From Oscheius sp. JU75 (taxonomy: Eukaryota > Nematoda > Chromadorea > Rhabditida > Rhabditidae), in the NCBI GenBank assembly GCA_037178855.1, contig JASJZC010000002.1:8940501-9004500 (forward strand): DNA of 64,000 nucleotides, in the 5' to 3' direction. The notes beneath the pieces are model-generated. The model had not been told where the DNA came from. It did no database searches and saw only the letters and a list, made by a program, of their open reading frames with translations. Positions 49,289 through 59,800 of this stretch are shown piece by piece. Numbering within the stretch: the stretch's first letter is position 1; each line of letters begins with the position of its first letter. The translations under genes were made by a program, and so were the position numbers.

Positions 49289-50822
49289 TTATCTGGTTCG
49301 TCGTAGAAACGCCGCTGCCCTTTTTCTTGACCTGTGATGAGGCCTGCTCAAAGTCGGCGACATTCTTTCCTGCATCAGAATGTTCAAACTCTTGCGCTCC
49401 TTGACCGGATAGACAAGATTAGGCAGCCGGGCCGTCTCCAGTTGAGTTTGAGTCTGATTGGACAGTTTCTTTTCCTTCGCTGTCGACTTTTTCTTCCCCT
49501 CGTGAGAAAATGGCCTCTTTTCCGGACTCTCCTTGTTGATTTCCGTCCTCCTAACCAGATCGTCGTCAGTATCGTAGATGCTTCCAGTCGACTTTCTGGC
49601 CTTACTGGCCTGATCCGAGAGAGCTGAAGCATCCGGTCGGTCCTTGAATTCAGTTCGGAGCTTTTCGAACTGCTCTATGAGGACAGGATCCGTTATGTGG
49701 CGCAGAGAGACACCGTAGTCGAACACCATCACAGTTAGGCATGCATATTGCAACTCCTTTTGGATACTGTGAGCTCGTTGGTTACGAAGCTTATTGGCGG
49801 TATCCAGAATTGAGAGGCGACTCTTAGACATGAGCTGGTAAAGAGACATTTCCGTTTAGAAATCTAGAAAGCTTGAAAGACAGGGAGACAGGGGGACAGG
49901 GAAACAGAGCGAGAGGGAGATAGAGAAACAGGGAGGCAGTTTTCAGGCCAAAAACATTTAAAAAAACGCCTGAAAATACACACAAAGTCTAAGCAAAAAG
50001 TATGCGCATAATCGATTAATCGCGCATCCCTGATAGAGAGATAGAGAGATAGAAGGAGACAGAGACAAAGAGACAGAAATAGTGTGACAGAGAGACAGAG
50101 AGTCAGAGTGACAAAGAGACATAGGCAAAATTCAAAAAAACACCACTCCGTCCAATTCCTGCCGAGCAATGAACCAAAATACAGGTTTCCTTATTCCAAA
50201 TGTAGGTAAGCAGTCGGAGAATGGACTTCGTACTTTTCGGAGCCTTCTTGTCCAGCCAGGTCTTGAATTAGCGAAAAAGACGTCTTTCTTTGCCCCATTC
50301 TCCACGCTAATCTTCAAGTGGGTCCTGTTAAAGTGCTGGTCTAGAGCCTGCTGTTCCACACGGATAATATTCATGTCCCTGACTGTCAGGCTCTTCCAGT
50401 GCTCTCGGATAGTAGACCGCACATTTTTCCTCTCCCTTCTCGGCAAGGCACACAACATGACGATCTTACAGTGTTCCACCAGTCTCCAAAAGTCGTAAAT
50501 TGTGCTCTGTAGGGATCCCTGTGTGGCGATGAACTTTATCTGGACAGGAACCTCCTTTGATCAGTTTCGCGTGAACGTACTCTTCATGCTTCCCGTCGCT
50601 CAGAATCACACGACCCTTGTCTCTCTCTCTCTCTCTCTACACGGCACGTCTGTTCTCATACCTGTTCTTTGAAATGTTCTGCTTGAAGGCATCGTTCGAG
50701 TTCTCCTCCTTGATCCAGTAGGCCCTGGAGGCCTTTGGCCAGAGTTACCCTGGCAAAATCCTCGAATGCCTTGGCCAATTCCGGTGACTGTGTGCTGAAG
50801 AAGTAGAACATCCTAAAGTAGG
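49289..50822 (-). pseudogene. Nematode-type protein tyrosine phosphatase, frame-interrupted
   Basis: Catalytic-domain pieces in order on the minus strand: FEDFARVTLAK (~50745), AFKQNISKNRYEN (~50665), RVILSDGKHEEYVHAKLIK (~50590), KFIATQGS..DFWRLV (~50530-50500), a WPD-loop-like TWLDKKAP (50261-50238), the signature HCSAGIGRSG (50172-50143), then an intact last exon 49834-49289. The last exon starts with the end of the PTP fold (LRNQRAHSIQKELQYACL) and carries a ~110-residue basic tail. The catalytic Cys and Arg and the loop Asp are present. However, at least two or three 1-nt frame breaks or implausibly short introns (16, 20, 27 nt) are needed to join the pieces. It is therefore a decaying gene, an assembly-indel-damaged gene, or an odd splicing case. 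The N-terminus was not found. The tail exon is intact and has a minus-strand AATAAA near 49253. Confidence 0.75.
49875..50125. repeat. (CAGAGA)n microsatellite in PTP intron
   Basis: Two blocks of agagacag units (49875-49940 and 50035-50125) fill the intron before the last PTP exon. Confidence 0.75.
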
Positions 50823-51059
50823 TTACTCAAAGGCTTCAGGAGTGTTGACTCTACCAGGACGGACATTTTTCTGGCATATAGATTGGTAGCGTTTCCCTGA
50901 TCGAAACTTCTTGTGTTTTATCTATTCTAAATTGTCCTCGGGTTTCTGTCTGAAGCCATTATTGCAATTAGAGTGCACTACTTTGTGCGCACACTAATTG
51001 TTGCAAGTCAAGTCATCTGAGAGACAGCTTTTTTTGGGAGAATGTTGCTCCTGTCATGG

Positions 51060-51415
51060 TAGCTTGACTGATGGGGAAAATCCGGACGGGTTGAAGCGGG
51101 TTCAATAGTAAAGAGGGTGGGTTCAAAGAATACGAAAAGTGTTGGGAGCCGGCTCAAAAACTAGGAAGCAGGTTCAAAGGCTTGGAAGTGGGTTCAAATG
51201 GTAAGGAAATGGGCTGGATGAGTGGGAAGGGGGTTGAGAGGAGGGGAAGCGGATTCAAAAGGTAAGAGAGTCTGTTCAAGGAATGGGAAGTGGATTCTAG
51301 GTATAGGAAATAGTTTTTAAGAGTGAAAAGTGGGTTCAATGAGCCCCGAAGGAAGGGGACAAAACAAGTTAGGCATGCCCCGAAATGGCATAGCCCAACT
51401 TGTACTTGCAAAGTT
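51060..51415 (+). repeat. Dispersed composite repeat, copy 3 (longest)
   Basis: 51085-51345 holds about 14 imperfect units of roughly 19 bp of the form 'gggttcaaagg(n)tgggaagt'. Then 'agccccgaaggaagg', 'acaagttaggcatgcc' and 'ggcatagcccaacttgt' at 51346-51410, where gttaggcatgcc / ggcatagcccaac forms an imperfect palindrome. It is homologous to 25862-26036 (inverted) and 37310-37540. Confidence 0.75.
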
Positions 51416-51592
51416 ACAAAACTTTTCGGAAAATAGCGAGAAAACTGTCTCAAAAAGCAATCATCGAGGAAAACTACTGTTCTCGCGCTCCTGCTTGAAT
51501 TTACGTTTTGACGCGTAAAAGACGGGATTCAAAAACTGAAAATCATTTTGCCTCTACCCTTCTATCTTGCTTTTTCCTATTTTTCCTTACTA

Positions 51593-51925
51593 TAGTCTGT
51601 TCACAAAAAACAACCAAACGACCAGGCATCGCGGGCTTTTTTTTTGGCGCGGATTCAATGGGCTAAAAATTAGCTTCAAGTATTTCGTTCATCAAACAAT
51701 TTCATCTTTTCCCGTATTTTTAGCTATATTTCCGTTTTGTTCTTTGTTAAAACAGAATATTCCGGTTAAAACAAGCAAAAATGGAGAAAAACGATGTAAA
51801 AGACGAAGAAAATTGATTGAAAAGATGAACTTATTGAAATTCTGACCAATTTTGAGCTGTTTGAATCCGCACCAAAAAAAAGCCCGCGATGCCTGGTCGT
51901 TTGGTTGTTTTTTGTGAACAGACTA
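51593..51925. mobile_element. 333-bp MITE with ~63-bp terminal inverted repeats and TA target duplication
   Basis: TAGTCTGTTCACAAAAAACA at the left end is repeated in inverse at the right end, and the match continues through 'accaaacgaccaggcatcgc' and 'gggc', a T/A run and 'gcggattcaa'. It is flanked by TA on both sides (51591-51592 and 51926-51927). Length, long inverted repeats and TA duplication fit a Tc1/mariner-type non-autonomous element. The interior has no coding content. Confidence 0.92.
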
Positions 51926-52432
51926 TACATTAAACATTACTTGCTTATGTTCGATCAAAAACATGTTAAAGTACGTAAAGAAACGCTGGCATGCCTCGGA
52001 AATTGATTGCAATCGATTAATTTCCTTCGAAATTACATTCCCTACCTCCTCCTGACCTACCTTTCTGTTTTTTCCATTTTGCTTCTGTGAAATACTTCTA
52101 AAACAGTCTTTTATTCACTGCCCTGCGTTTAGCGAAACTCATGCACCGCTAACCTCTGTCCTAGTTTGAATTCTTTGCCCATCCTCGTTGTACCTCTTCG
52201 AAAATGATTTTTAGGCCATTTTTGGGCTGTTTATAGCTCCTTGCCGTTTTATATCACTCTGTAGCTTTGTATTTGTTGATTGGACTCGATTCCGAGCCTC
52301 AGGTTCAGCCAAAATAGCGTCCTCAACCACATCTCTTGCGCAACTCTTCTGAAGCTTTCTCTCAGAGCTCATTTGCGGTTTTAGTACCTTTCGAAGCTGT
52401 CGCATTTACGGCTGGACGCCTCAGGCAGCGAG

Positions 52433-53267
52433 ATGGGCTCCACCGGGGCCGAAATCGACCCGGATCGACATCGATTTCCCTTCTGCATAGTCTGGACGCC
52501 TCTTCCTTGTATAACGTGAGTTTTCTTCGCATTTTTTTTGTATGGAGATCAACTTTTTTTCAGATGGTTCCTGCCGGTTATCGGTCACATGGGCATTGCC
52601 AACAGCAAAGGAATGATCCGCGACTTTGGAGGCTCCTACTACGTACCGGTTAGTCGAATTTTGCACCTTTTCAGCAGTAAGGCTGGCTATCACTCCATTG
52701 GGGCTAAGATTTGTGTAACCCTACCGATTAATCAACTAACTACGGCTATTGTAGCTACCTAAGTCCTTAAACTGGTAGTTGTAGCCTCTGCACCGTCCAA
52801 AATTGCGGTTGTGGTGTCTAACTATGGTTGTTGAAGCCACAAAATTTCGTTTGACACCCCTGTTCATACCAAATTCCAGGAAGACAACATGTCGTTCGGC
52901 TGGCCGACGATGTACTGGCAACTGGACCCGGATCTAATCGTCGGCGGCTCCGAAGCCTACGACCGCGCTGTCAGAGAAGCCTCCGACGAGTATAAATGCC
53001 ACACGCACAACATCTTCTGCGATAATTGTCACTCGCACGTCGCGCTAGCTCTCAACACCATGCAGTACGGCGGCAAGACGAACTGGAACATGGTCAATTT
53101 GGCCTTCTACATTCTGATCAAGGGCAAATTTGTGGGGTCAGTCTCCAAATTTTGGCTCGCTTTTATAGTTCTTTTCTTTCAGAATCTCCGGATTTTTGAA
53201 GCAGTGGCTCCCAGTCATCCTCTTTCTGCTTGTGGGGACTGTAGTCGCGCTGTCGACCTCCTTCTAA
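52433..53267 (+). CDS. TMEM222: TMEM222 orthologue
   Basis: Four exons: 52433-52515, 52564-52648, 52880-53136, 53183-53267, giving 510 nt, or 169 aa (human 208; the missing part is the N-terminal tail). Conserved blocks: FPFCIVWTPLPCITW, IGHMGIANSKGMIRDFGG, DNMSFGWPTMYWQLDP, HNIFCDNCHSHVALALN and TNWNMVNLAFY. Two hydrophobic segments at the C-terminus. The protein is a conserved multi-pass membrane protein of unclear molecular role; human variants cause a neurodevelopmental disorder. A 'cctcag' acceptor-like site lies 7 nt upstream of the ATG. Confidence 0.95.
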
Positions 53268-54020
53268 CGCATTTTTAAATAGCAGCTGTATTATTTATGT
53301 ACATACACGTTATAAACTATTTCTTTTCCATTGTTCTTATTTCAAACAGTGGTTTCAACCCAGTCGGTCTCTTTTTCCTTGTTTATGATGTTTTTCGTTT
53401 CATTTGTCTTTATTTTATCTTTTTTCCCAATTTGAAGCTGCAAAATCACCAGCGGAAGTGGATTTTTCGACAAAATGCGATCTAAAGCGACTGTTTGCGT
53501 CCGAAATGGTGAAAACAGGTCCTGGAAAGCTGAGCGCATTTCCTTAATTTTTCCAATTGATATTTTTTGGCCGTTTTTGCAATCTGATATTTCAAAACCT
53601 TGAATCTAAACATTTTCCCTTGGTTTTATTTTTGTGGCTGAGATTTCCATGGTTTATCGCCACTTTTGTTGCGGATATGACTGGAAATTTTGTGAGAAAA
53701 GCTGTCCGAATGTCTTGTTGGCAACTGTTCTGATTCCAGCTGTTTTTTGAAATCATTTTTGCAATCTGAAGCTCCGAAACCTTAAACCTAAGCATTACTT
53801 CATGCTCTCCTTTTTGTGGCCGAGATTTCGGTACTTGTGCCGGGGAATTGGCTATAACATCGGGAGAGACGCTGCCCGAATGTTTTTTTTCGAAAAAAGT
53901 AGCGATAACTCACGCCTTTTTGCTCAAAAATGGAGAGATTGGGTCTAACTTTTTTGTTTTCCCACGCTTCACCTATTTTCGCACCGACCCCTTTTAAAAT
54001 TACATGATATCCTTCTTCAG
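53268..54020. repeat. Spacer with ~183-bp imperfect tandem duplication
   Basis: Between TMEM222 and U2A'. The unit starting 'tttttgcaatctga' at about 53574 recurs at about 53757. Both copies contain 'aaacctt(g/a)aa(t/c)ctaa(a/g)catt', 'tttttgtggc(t/c)gagatttc' and '(g/c)ccgaatgt'. Identity is moderate, so the duplication is old. No coding sequence seen. Confidence 0.65.
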
Positions 54021-55999
54021 ATGGTTCGCCTGACCGTGGATATGATCAACGATGCACCGCAGTACATCAATCCGGTCCGCGAACGGGAGCTCAACCTCCG
54101 AGCCTACAAAATACCCGTCATCGAGAACATGGGTGTGACCAGGGTCAGATTCTGCCTTTTTTTAATGAGAAAATTGGAACTTACAGGACCAATTCGACGT
54201 TATTGACCTCACGGACAACGACATCAAGCGTCTCGACAACTTTCCCCTTCTGAAGCGGGTTCACACGCTTTATCTGCACAACAACCGTGTCCAGTAGGTC
54301 TTCGCTGTCATTTTAATAGTGAACATGGACTGAAACGATGCTACAAGGTTTTTGTGGCCTTAAAGTTTGTGTTCCTGTTCGGCAGGAGACCGTTTTCGAA
54401 CCTTCTTGTTTCAAGATTCCGACCTTGTGAGCTCTTGATCTCCTTGCAATTAGGCATGTGCGTGCGGACCGGATAAGACCGGTCCGAAATTCAGTGCTCG
54501 GCATTGCGGTTCGCTCCGATTTTAACGCATCTAAAATCGCACTTTTCGGGATGAAGACAACTTTTTTTAATGTTCGATGTTTTGCAAAGTTGTACAACTT
54601 TTCAAAATCTTCAACTTTGAAGAACATCGTAAAGCCAGAAAATGCTTCTCTGACCCCACGAAAATGACAGCCGCGCTGAATTTCGCATAGGACCGGCCGG
54701 TCCGCGCACAGGCCGGTCCTAATTAGTATTTAAATCAATACCCACGGGTGCTTGCGCATGTGAAGCTTGCTAAATAAAAGCCAATTCAACGTCGAAAACA
54801 GTTGGAATATCCATCTTCTTCTTGAGTTTTGAACAAGAAACCTCTTCTAGAACAATCCAGCCAGACATTGGCGAGAAGCTCCCGAATCTAAAGACGCTGG
54901 CCCTGACGAACAACAATCTTTGCGAGCTCGGAGACCTCGACCCTCTGGCCGGCTGTAAAAAGCTCGAATATGTCACGTAAGCCCCCTTTCTTCAATTTTC
55001 AATCATAATTTTTTCCCCAGATTCCTCGGCAATCCGATCGTTCACATGACGAACTACCGGTCCTACATCATCTTCAAGCTGCCGACTGTGCGCGTGATTG
55101 ACTTTAAGCGTGTAAAGCTGGTCGAGCGTGAGAAGGCCAAGGAGACGTTCAAAGGAAACAAGGGCAAGAAGGCTCGCGAAGCCATCCGGCACACCAAAAT
55201 CGTCGAGAACAAGGAAAATGAGGCCGTCCAGGTCACCAATCGGGCCGGACAGGCACTGTCGACCGATGACAGAGCCAAAATCAATGTGGGTTTCTCTTTT
55301 TTTCTGCAGAAGTCGCTAATCGCGGTTGTCACGGTTATAGCGTTGCATCTTTCGAAAAATGGATTAGTCCATGGGCATTTTTGAATACTATAGACCCTTG
55401 ATTGACCATCCAACTCTGTAAATAGGTGCCACAAACTTTAGAAAACTGCTCCTTCGCTAAGGAAGTCGAGCAGTATACTGACTGCAAAGTTTTCGTCCAA
55501 TGCCCCCTCTCTCCTCCCAGCAGGCATGTGTGCGCGGATCGGATAGGGCCGGTTCGGTCCGATACTGGTTCACCTAAAATCGCACTTTTCGGGGTGGAGA
55601 TAATATTTTTTTATATATAAGCTAATAAGATAATAAGCCAGAAAATGCATCTTAACCCCGAAACAAAAATGACTAAACGTCGAACCGGACCATACCAGAA
55701 TAGTGAAGTGCAACCCCACTCTCTGCCGATTCATGGAGAGATCAGATGACCACTAGTAAAGTTCCTTGACTGGTCGTAAATCTGGCACCGACTTTTAGAG
55801 ACAATAGTAAAGTATCAATTTTCAGGAAGCCATCAACGCTGCTAAATCGCTGCAGGAGGTGGAATATCTGCAGTCGGTGCTGGCTACAGGACGCGTGCCC
55901 GAGGAGGGCTGGAACAGACAGCTGGATCTGGTCAAGGAGGCCGCTGCCAACGGACAAGGATTCCAGCCGGAGCAGGATGACGAAGAGATGGATGTCTAG
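54021..55999 (+). CDS. SNRPA1: U2 small nuclear ribonucleoprotein A' (U2A')
   Basis: Five exons: 54021-54143, 54187-54293, 54851-54976, 55021-55285, 55826-55999, giving 795 nt, or 264 aa (human 255). MVRLTVDMINDAPQYINP.. is the classic U2A' start (human MVKLTAELIEQAAQYTN). It is followed by leucine-rich repeats (IDLTDNDIKRLDNF, LYLHNNRVQTI, LALTNNNLCELGDLDPL, FLGNPI) and the LRR cap with RVIDFKRVKL. The Lys-rich C-terminus ends DDEEMDV. U2A' pairs with U2B'' on stem-loop IV of U2 snRNA in the spliceosome. The start ATG follows 'cttcttcag' directly. Introns 2 and 4 each carry a copy of the same MITE. Confidence 0.97.
54453..54720. mobile_element. hAT-like MITE copy 1 in U2A' intron 2
   Basis: Ends: 'ggcatgtgcgtgcggaccgg' on the left and 'ggccggtccgcgcac' .. 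'ggccggtcct' (inverse) on the right. It shares 'taaaatcgcacttttcggg' and 'aagccagaaaatgc' with the copy at 55523-55694. Confidence 0.7.
55523..55694. mobile_element. hAT-like MITE copy 2 in U2A' intron 4
   Basis: Shorter copy: 'ggcatgtgtgcgcggatcgg' start, 'ctaaaatcgcacttttcggg' interior, and 'gtcgaaccggacc' end. The middle is partly deleted compared with copy 1. Confidence 0.65.
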
Positions 56000-56829
56000 G
56001 TTCTCTCCCTCAATTTTATCAAGCTGTATTACACACACCCTCTTGGATTGTTATTTTGTATAAGTTATATGCAGAAGTGATCTCTGTCTTCAACTTTTTG
56101 ACTAAAATCCCCACCCTGTTTTTCTGTTACCTTTTTTTTCATAAAGGAAATTCTGGTTCAGGAATTGATAAGAGACATGCAAAAGGGCAGGATTGCAAAA
56201 TTCCGCGCCAGACCGCGATTTTTGGAAAACCCGGCCCATCTTCGCAACTGATAATTTTTGATACTCCAATTGAATGTAGAGATTAGAATGAGGTTTTTTT
56301 TAGTGTTTATTCGGCCTATTTTAGTCACAAATAGTAGAAAAAGACTTCTTCCGCCAGCTGGACACGACCCTGGGTTGCTTGGCTCGAGGTGGACTCTTAG
56401 CAATACATGAAGATTGTTGGGAAAAACTTTAGGAGACTGTAGCTCGTAGACTTGCACAGAGATCAGGAGCGAGCGATATACACTCAATGATCTCTTTTAA
56501 AAATAGACCCTAAATTTGTTGACGGTGAACCCCCTGAGTTTTGGGATTTCGTAGCGAGCCGGGAAGTTGGTGGAACGACAAACCGATGTGATCAATGCGC
56601 GAAACAGCCTCTTTTTGTTCCAAAGAGCGCTTATCGTCTCAACAAGACGCGAAATTAGAAGCCTTCCCATTTCCTGTGCGCGCCCCGATGCCAAGATCTG
56701 ACCCATGGGCAAGCAGCGCCAACAATCGAATTTTAAAGGCGCTTTTCACCCCTGAATCAGATTCCCTCTTCGAGTTGGTCTTCTCTCTTGTCTCATCCGT
56801 ACAACTTCGTTTCTGACACGATTCTAGTT
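56000..56829. other. Spacer between U2A' and ASPM
   Basis: 830 bp, same-strand genes. I see no coding sequence or obvious repeat. The ASPM start codon is preceded by 'gattctag'. Confidence 0.5.
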
Positions 56830-59800
56830 ATGGAACTCGACGAGAACAGCACTCGCCCTCTGGAGGAGTCTTCCGTCGGCAAAGTATGAGGACCTCTTGT
56901 TCTTTTTTTGACATTTTCCTGTTCAGAATGCCTTCCGAGTCCCGCAGTTGCCCAGAAAGAAGAAGAACGCAATATCTCCTTTGAAATGTCGGAACAATGA
57001 TGAGAGACAGTCGAAGCTGTCGATCTCCCCGGGAACCTCGGCCACAGAGGACAAAAAGGCAGCGATGTTGGAAAAGTTGCAGAGGAGAAGAACGGCTAAT
57101 TGTGAGCATTGTTTTTTTGTAAGAGAATTGCATCTCAAAAGCTACCCTGGGAACAGACTTCCTTTTGTAGTTTCTGAAAAGGGGGGTCGCGACTTTGGTC
57201 GCATAGCACAGACGATCACTGTCTATTTACAATTGTGGGGGACAGTAAAACAATTTATTAAAGATTTTTTCGAAACTCCACAACGAAGTTGCAGTAACGC
57301 TGACTTGAGCTGCAATTTTGACGTACTTGCGGTCATTCTTTCATTGTTTGACCTTGCCACACGGCGTGTTACGCCCATGTCAAAGGCGTCGCCAATTTTT
57401 CTCGCGCCAATTTCCTATTTCGAAGACGGGAATTCAAAATTAATTCTCTAGTCGCGTTTTAGATTAATGTAGGGTATACGGTATTCTATGCCAAAATCGG
57501 TTTAAACCAGGATTTCTGTAGAATACTGTACTTAAAAAAAGAGTGGTATTTGCGCCCGATTTGAAAAAAATAGCAACCTGGGTTCGATCCCCTTCGATCT
57601 TTTCCGGATTTCCGAAAAAGCGGCGAAGCCGTCGTAGACGGCTGGTACTGTACAACATCTTTAGTGAGCAAATGGGAGCAGAAAAAGGAGGAGACTGCGA
57701 TCAAATCGAACCAGATACACTTGGAAGAGACAGAGAAGAGCTTCGTTAGACAGGTTCGAGTGTAGTCGGAAGCAAAAACCAAGATATTCAGACAATCCAG
57801 GAGCCTCCGAGACCAAGTTTCTCCAACTTGTCGGTCATCAATCCGTCGGAATCCTTCGTGATGACTACCCCGGTCAAAGAGCACACAGGGCCATGTAAGT
57901 CGACCTTTATTTTAGAGAAATCGACGCAACTCAGTGTGCTCAACCCCGTTCCCTGTAAAGAGGGCGGTCAACGAGACAGTAACAGTTGCCTTGGCCAATC
58001 AGTCCATCTATGAGAGCCATGAGGACATTACGGATCGACAGTTCAAGGCGCTCTCGGTCTGGTGCAATATGCTCCTGAACACCTGCAATCGTTTCGAGGA
58101 CGGGGTGGTTGATCTGGGGAAGACGAAACAGGGTATGAAAAGAACGTGGCAAGAAGTATGAGTCGTTTAGAAGCTTCGAAACGATTGCAAGACCTGCTGT
58201 CCAAGCCAGGAAAAGAGATAGTGAGCGAGAACAAGACGTTCAAATATATGGATTTTTTGCGTCAACAGGAGTTTGACACCATCAGATCCAGGTAAAGAGA
58301 GAGAGAGAGAGACTCAGACAGTGACAGTGACAATAACAGTAGTTCTCCCCTTGTTTCAGAGCCTACCAAGCTTACTTGGCCAACGACTTCCCGAGCAAGA
58401 TTGTCTCTCTTATTCAGAATGGTCACGTGACCATTCGGGATGGTTCCAATGTTTACAGTGATCTCATTCTGAAGACCAGTCTCCTGAGGGTGTTCCTCTC
58501 TTTCCATCCTGTCTGGCTCCATCTGGGAATGGAAGTGGTCTTCGGCAGGACAATTCTGATTCCAGACGGGGCTTCATTCCTCGCCGTCATGACTCGTTTC
58601 CTCAATGAGCATCTCTTCACAGACTCGGAGATTATGAAAAAGAAGAAATATGCTGTCGGAACTGTCAAGTAGGCTCCACTGACACCATAAAGATACGAAA
58701 TTCAGAATGTTGGTCACTTCTGAAGGCCGCGAGGCTCTCCATCGTCATTTCCTCGTCAAAACGTGCCAGTTTTTGTACTGTGTCGAAACGTGCAAGACGG
58801 CCGGGATCATTCCTAGTGACCCTCGACTATTCGCGAGGAAGAGTCCGTTCAAGTCACTGAATGACATTTTCTCAGAGTTCAGCAGAGAAGTTCTCTCTGC
58901 TACTAGTCTTTCTCTTTTGAAAGCGTTCTCCCGGATCGGGTTCCAGCCAAAGTACAAGCAGGTTAGTCTTCATATACAGCAAGATGGAGAGAGACGAAAG
59001 GCCAAGAGACAGAGAAAGAAAGACAGAGATAGAGAGACACAATAACTTTCAGAGTTTCTTCGATGACCTGGAGTACAAAATCGAGACAGTTTCCGACCTG
59101 ATAGACGGTGTGAATTTGGGAAAACTGGTCGAGGTTGCCTGTAGCCTTGGACGCAGCACAGTAATGAGCAAACTTCGAAATCCTGGAGGGGATCGGCTGA
59201 GGAAGATTAGTAACGTAACAACGGTTCTGAATCTAGCGACTAAGGCAGGTGTTGATGTTGGAAGTGCGATTGTTCTTTTGCGCGAAAAATCAGGGTTTTA
59301 CAGAGATCAAGCCCGAAGTTATCGTAGCAGGACATAAGGAAACAATCCTTGAGGTACTCTGGAGAATTATCGGAATTTTTGTGGTCAGTTACACATGGTT
59401 TTCCAACTTTTACAACTTCTTGTTCCAGCTTGCTTCCAACAGAAACTCTGATGAGCTTCGGCGTGAGTCGCTTCGCCTCCAGATAGACAGTAACGGTCGT
59501 CTGGTAGCGGAAGAGAGTAGTTCGCCTGAAGACTACGTCTTACAGATCTGTCAGAATCTTGGGTTTACATTTGGAATGATGGTATGGATTTTTGGTTTGC
59601 TAGAGAGCTAGACAGAGACAGAGAGATGCAGAGACAGGTGAGATATAGAGGCTTTTTAGATAAACTCACTGAACGATCTGAAAGACGGTGTCTTGCTGTC
59701 TATGATCTGGAGAGAGTACAACAGCAGAGCCGTAGACATTCACTTCTACCAAGGAAAGGATCTCTTCCAGAAGGTTGTCAATGCTGTAATTTATCCGATT

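Larger units (their letters stand above)
50823..52432. other. Spacer upstream of TMEM222
   Basis: 1.6 kb without recognised coding sequence. It is largely occupied by the composite repeat (51060-51415) and the 333-bp MITE (51593-51925). Confidence 0.5.
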
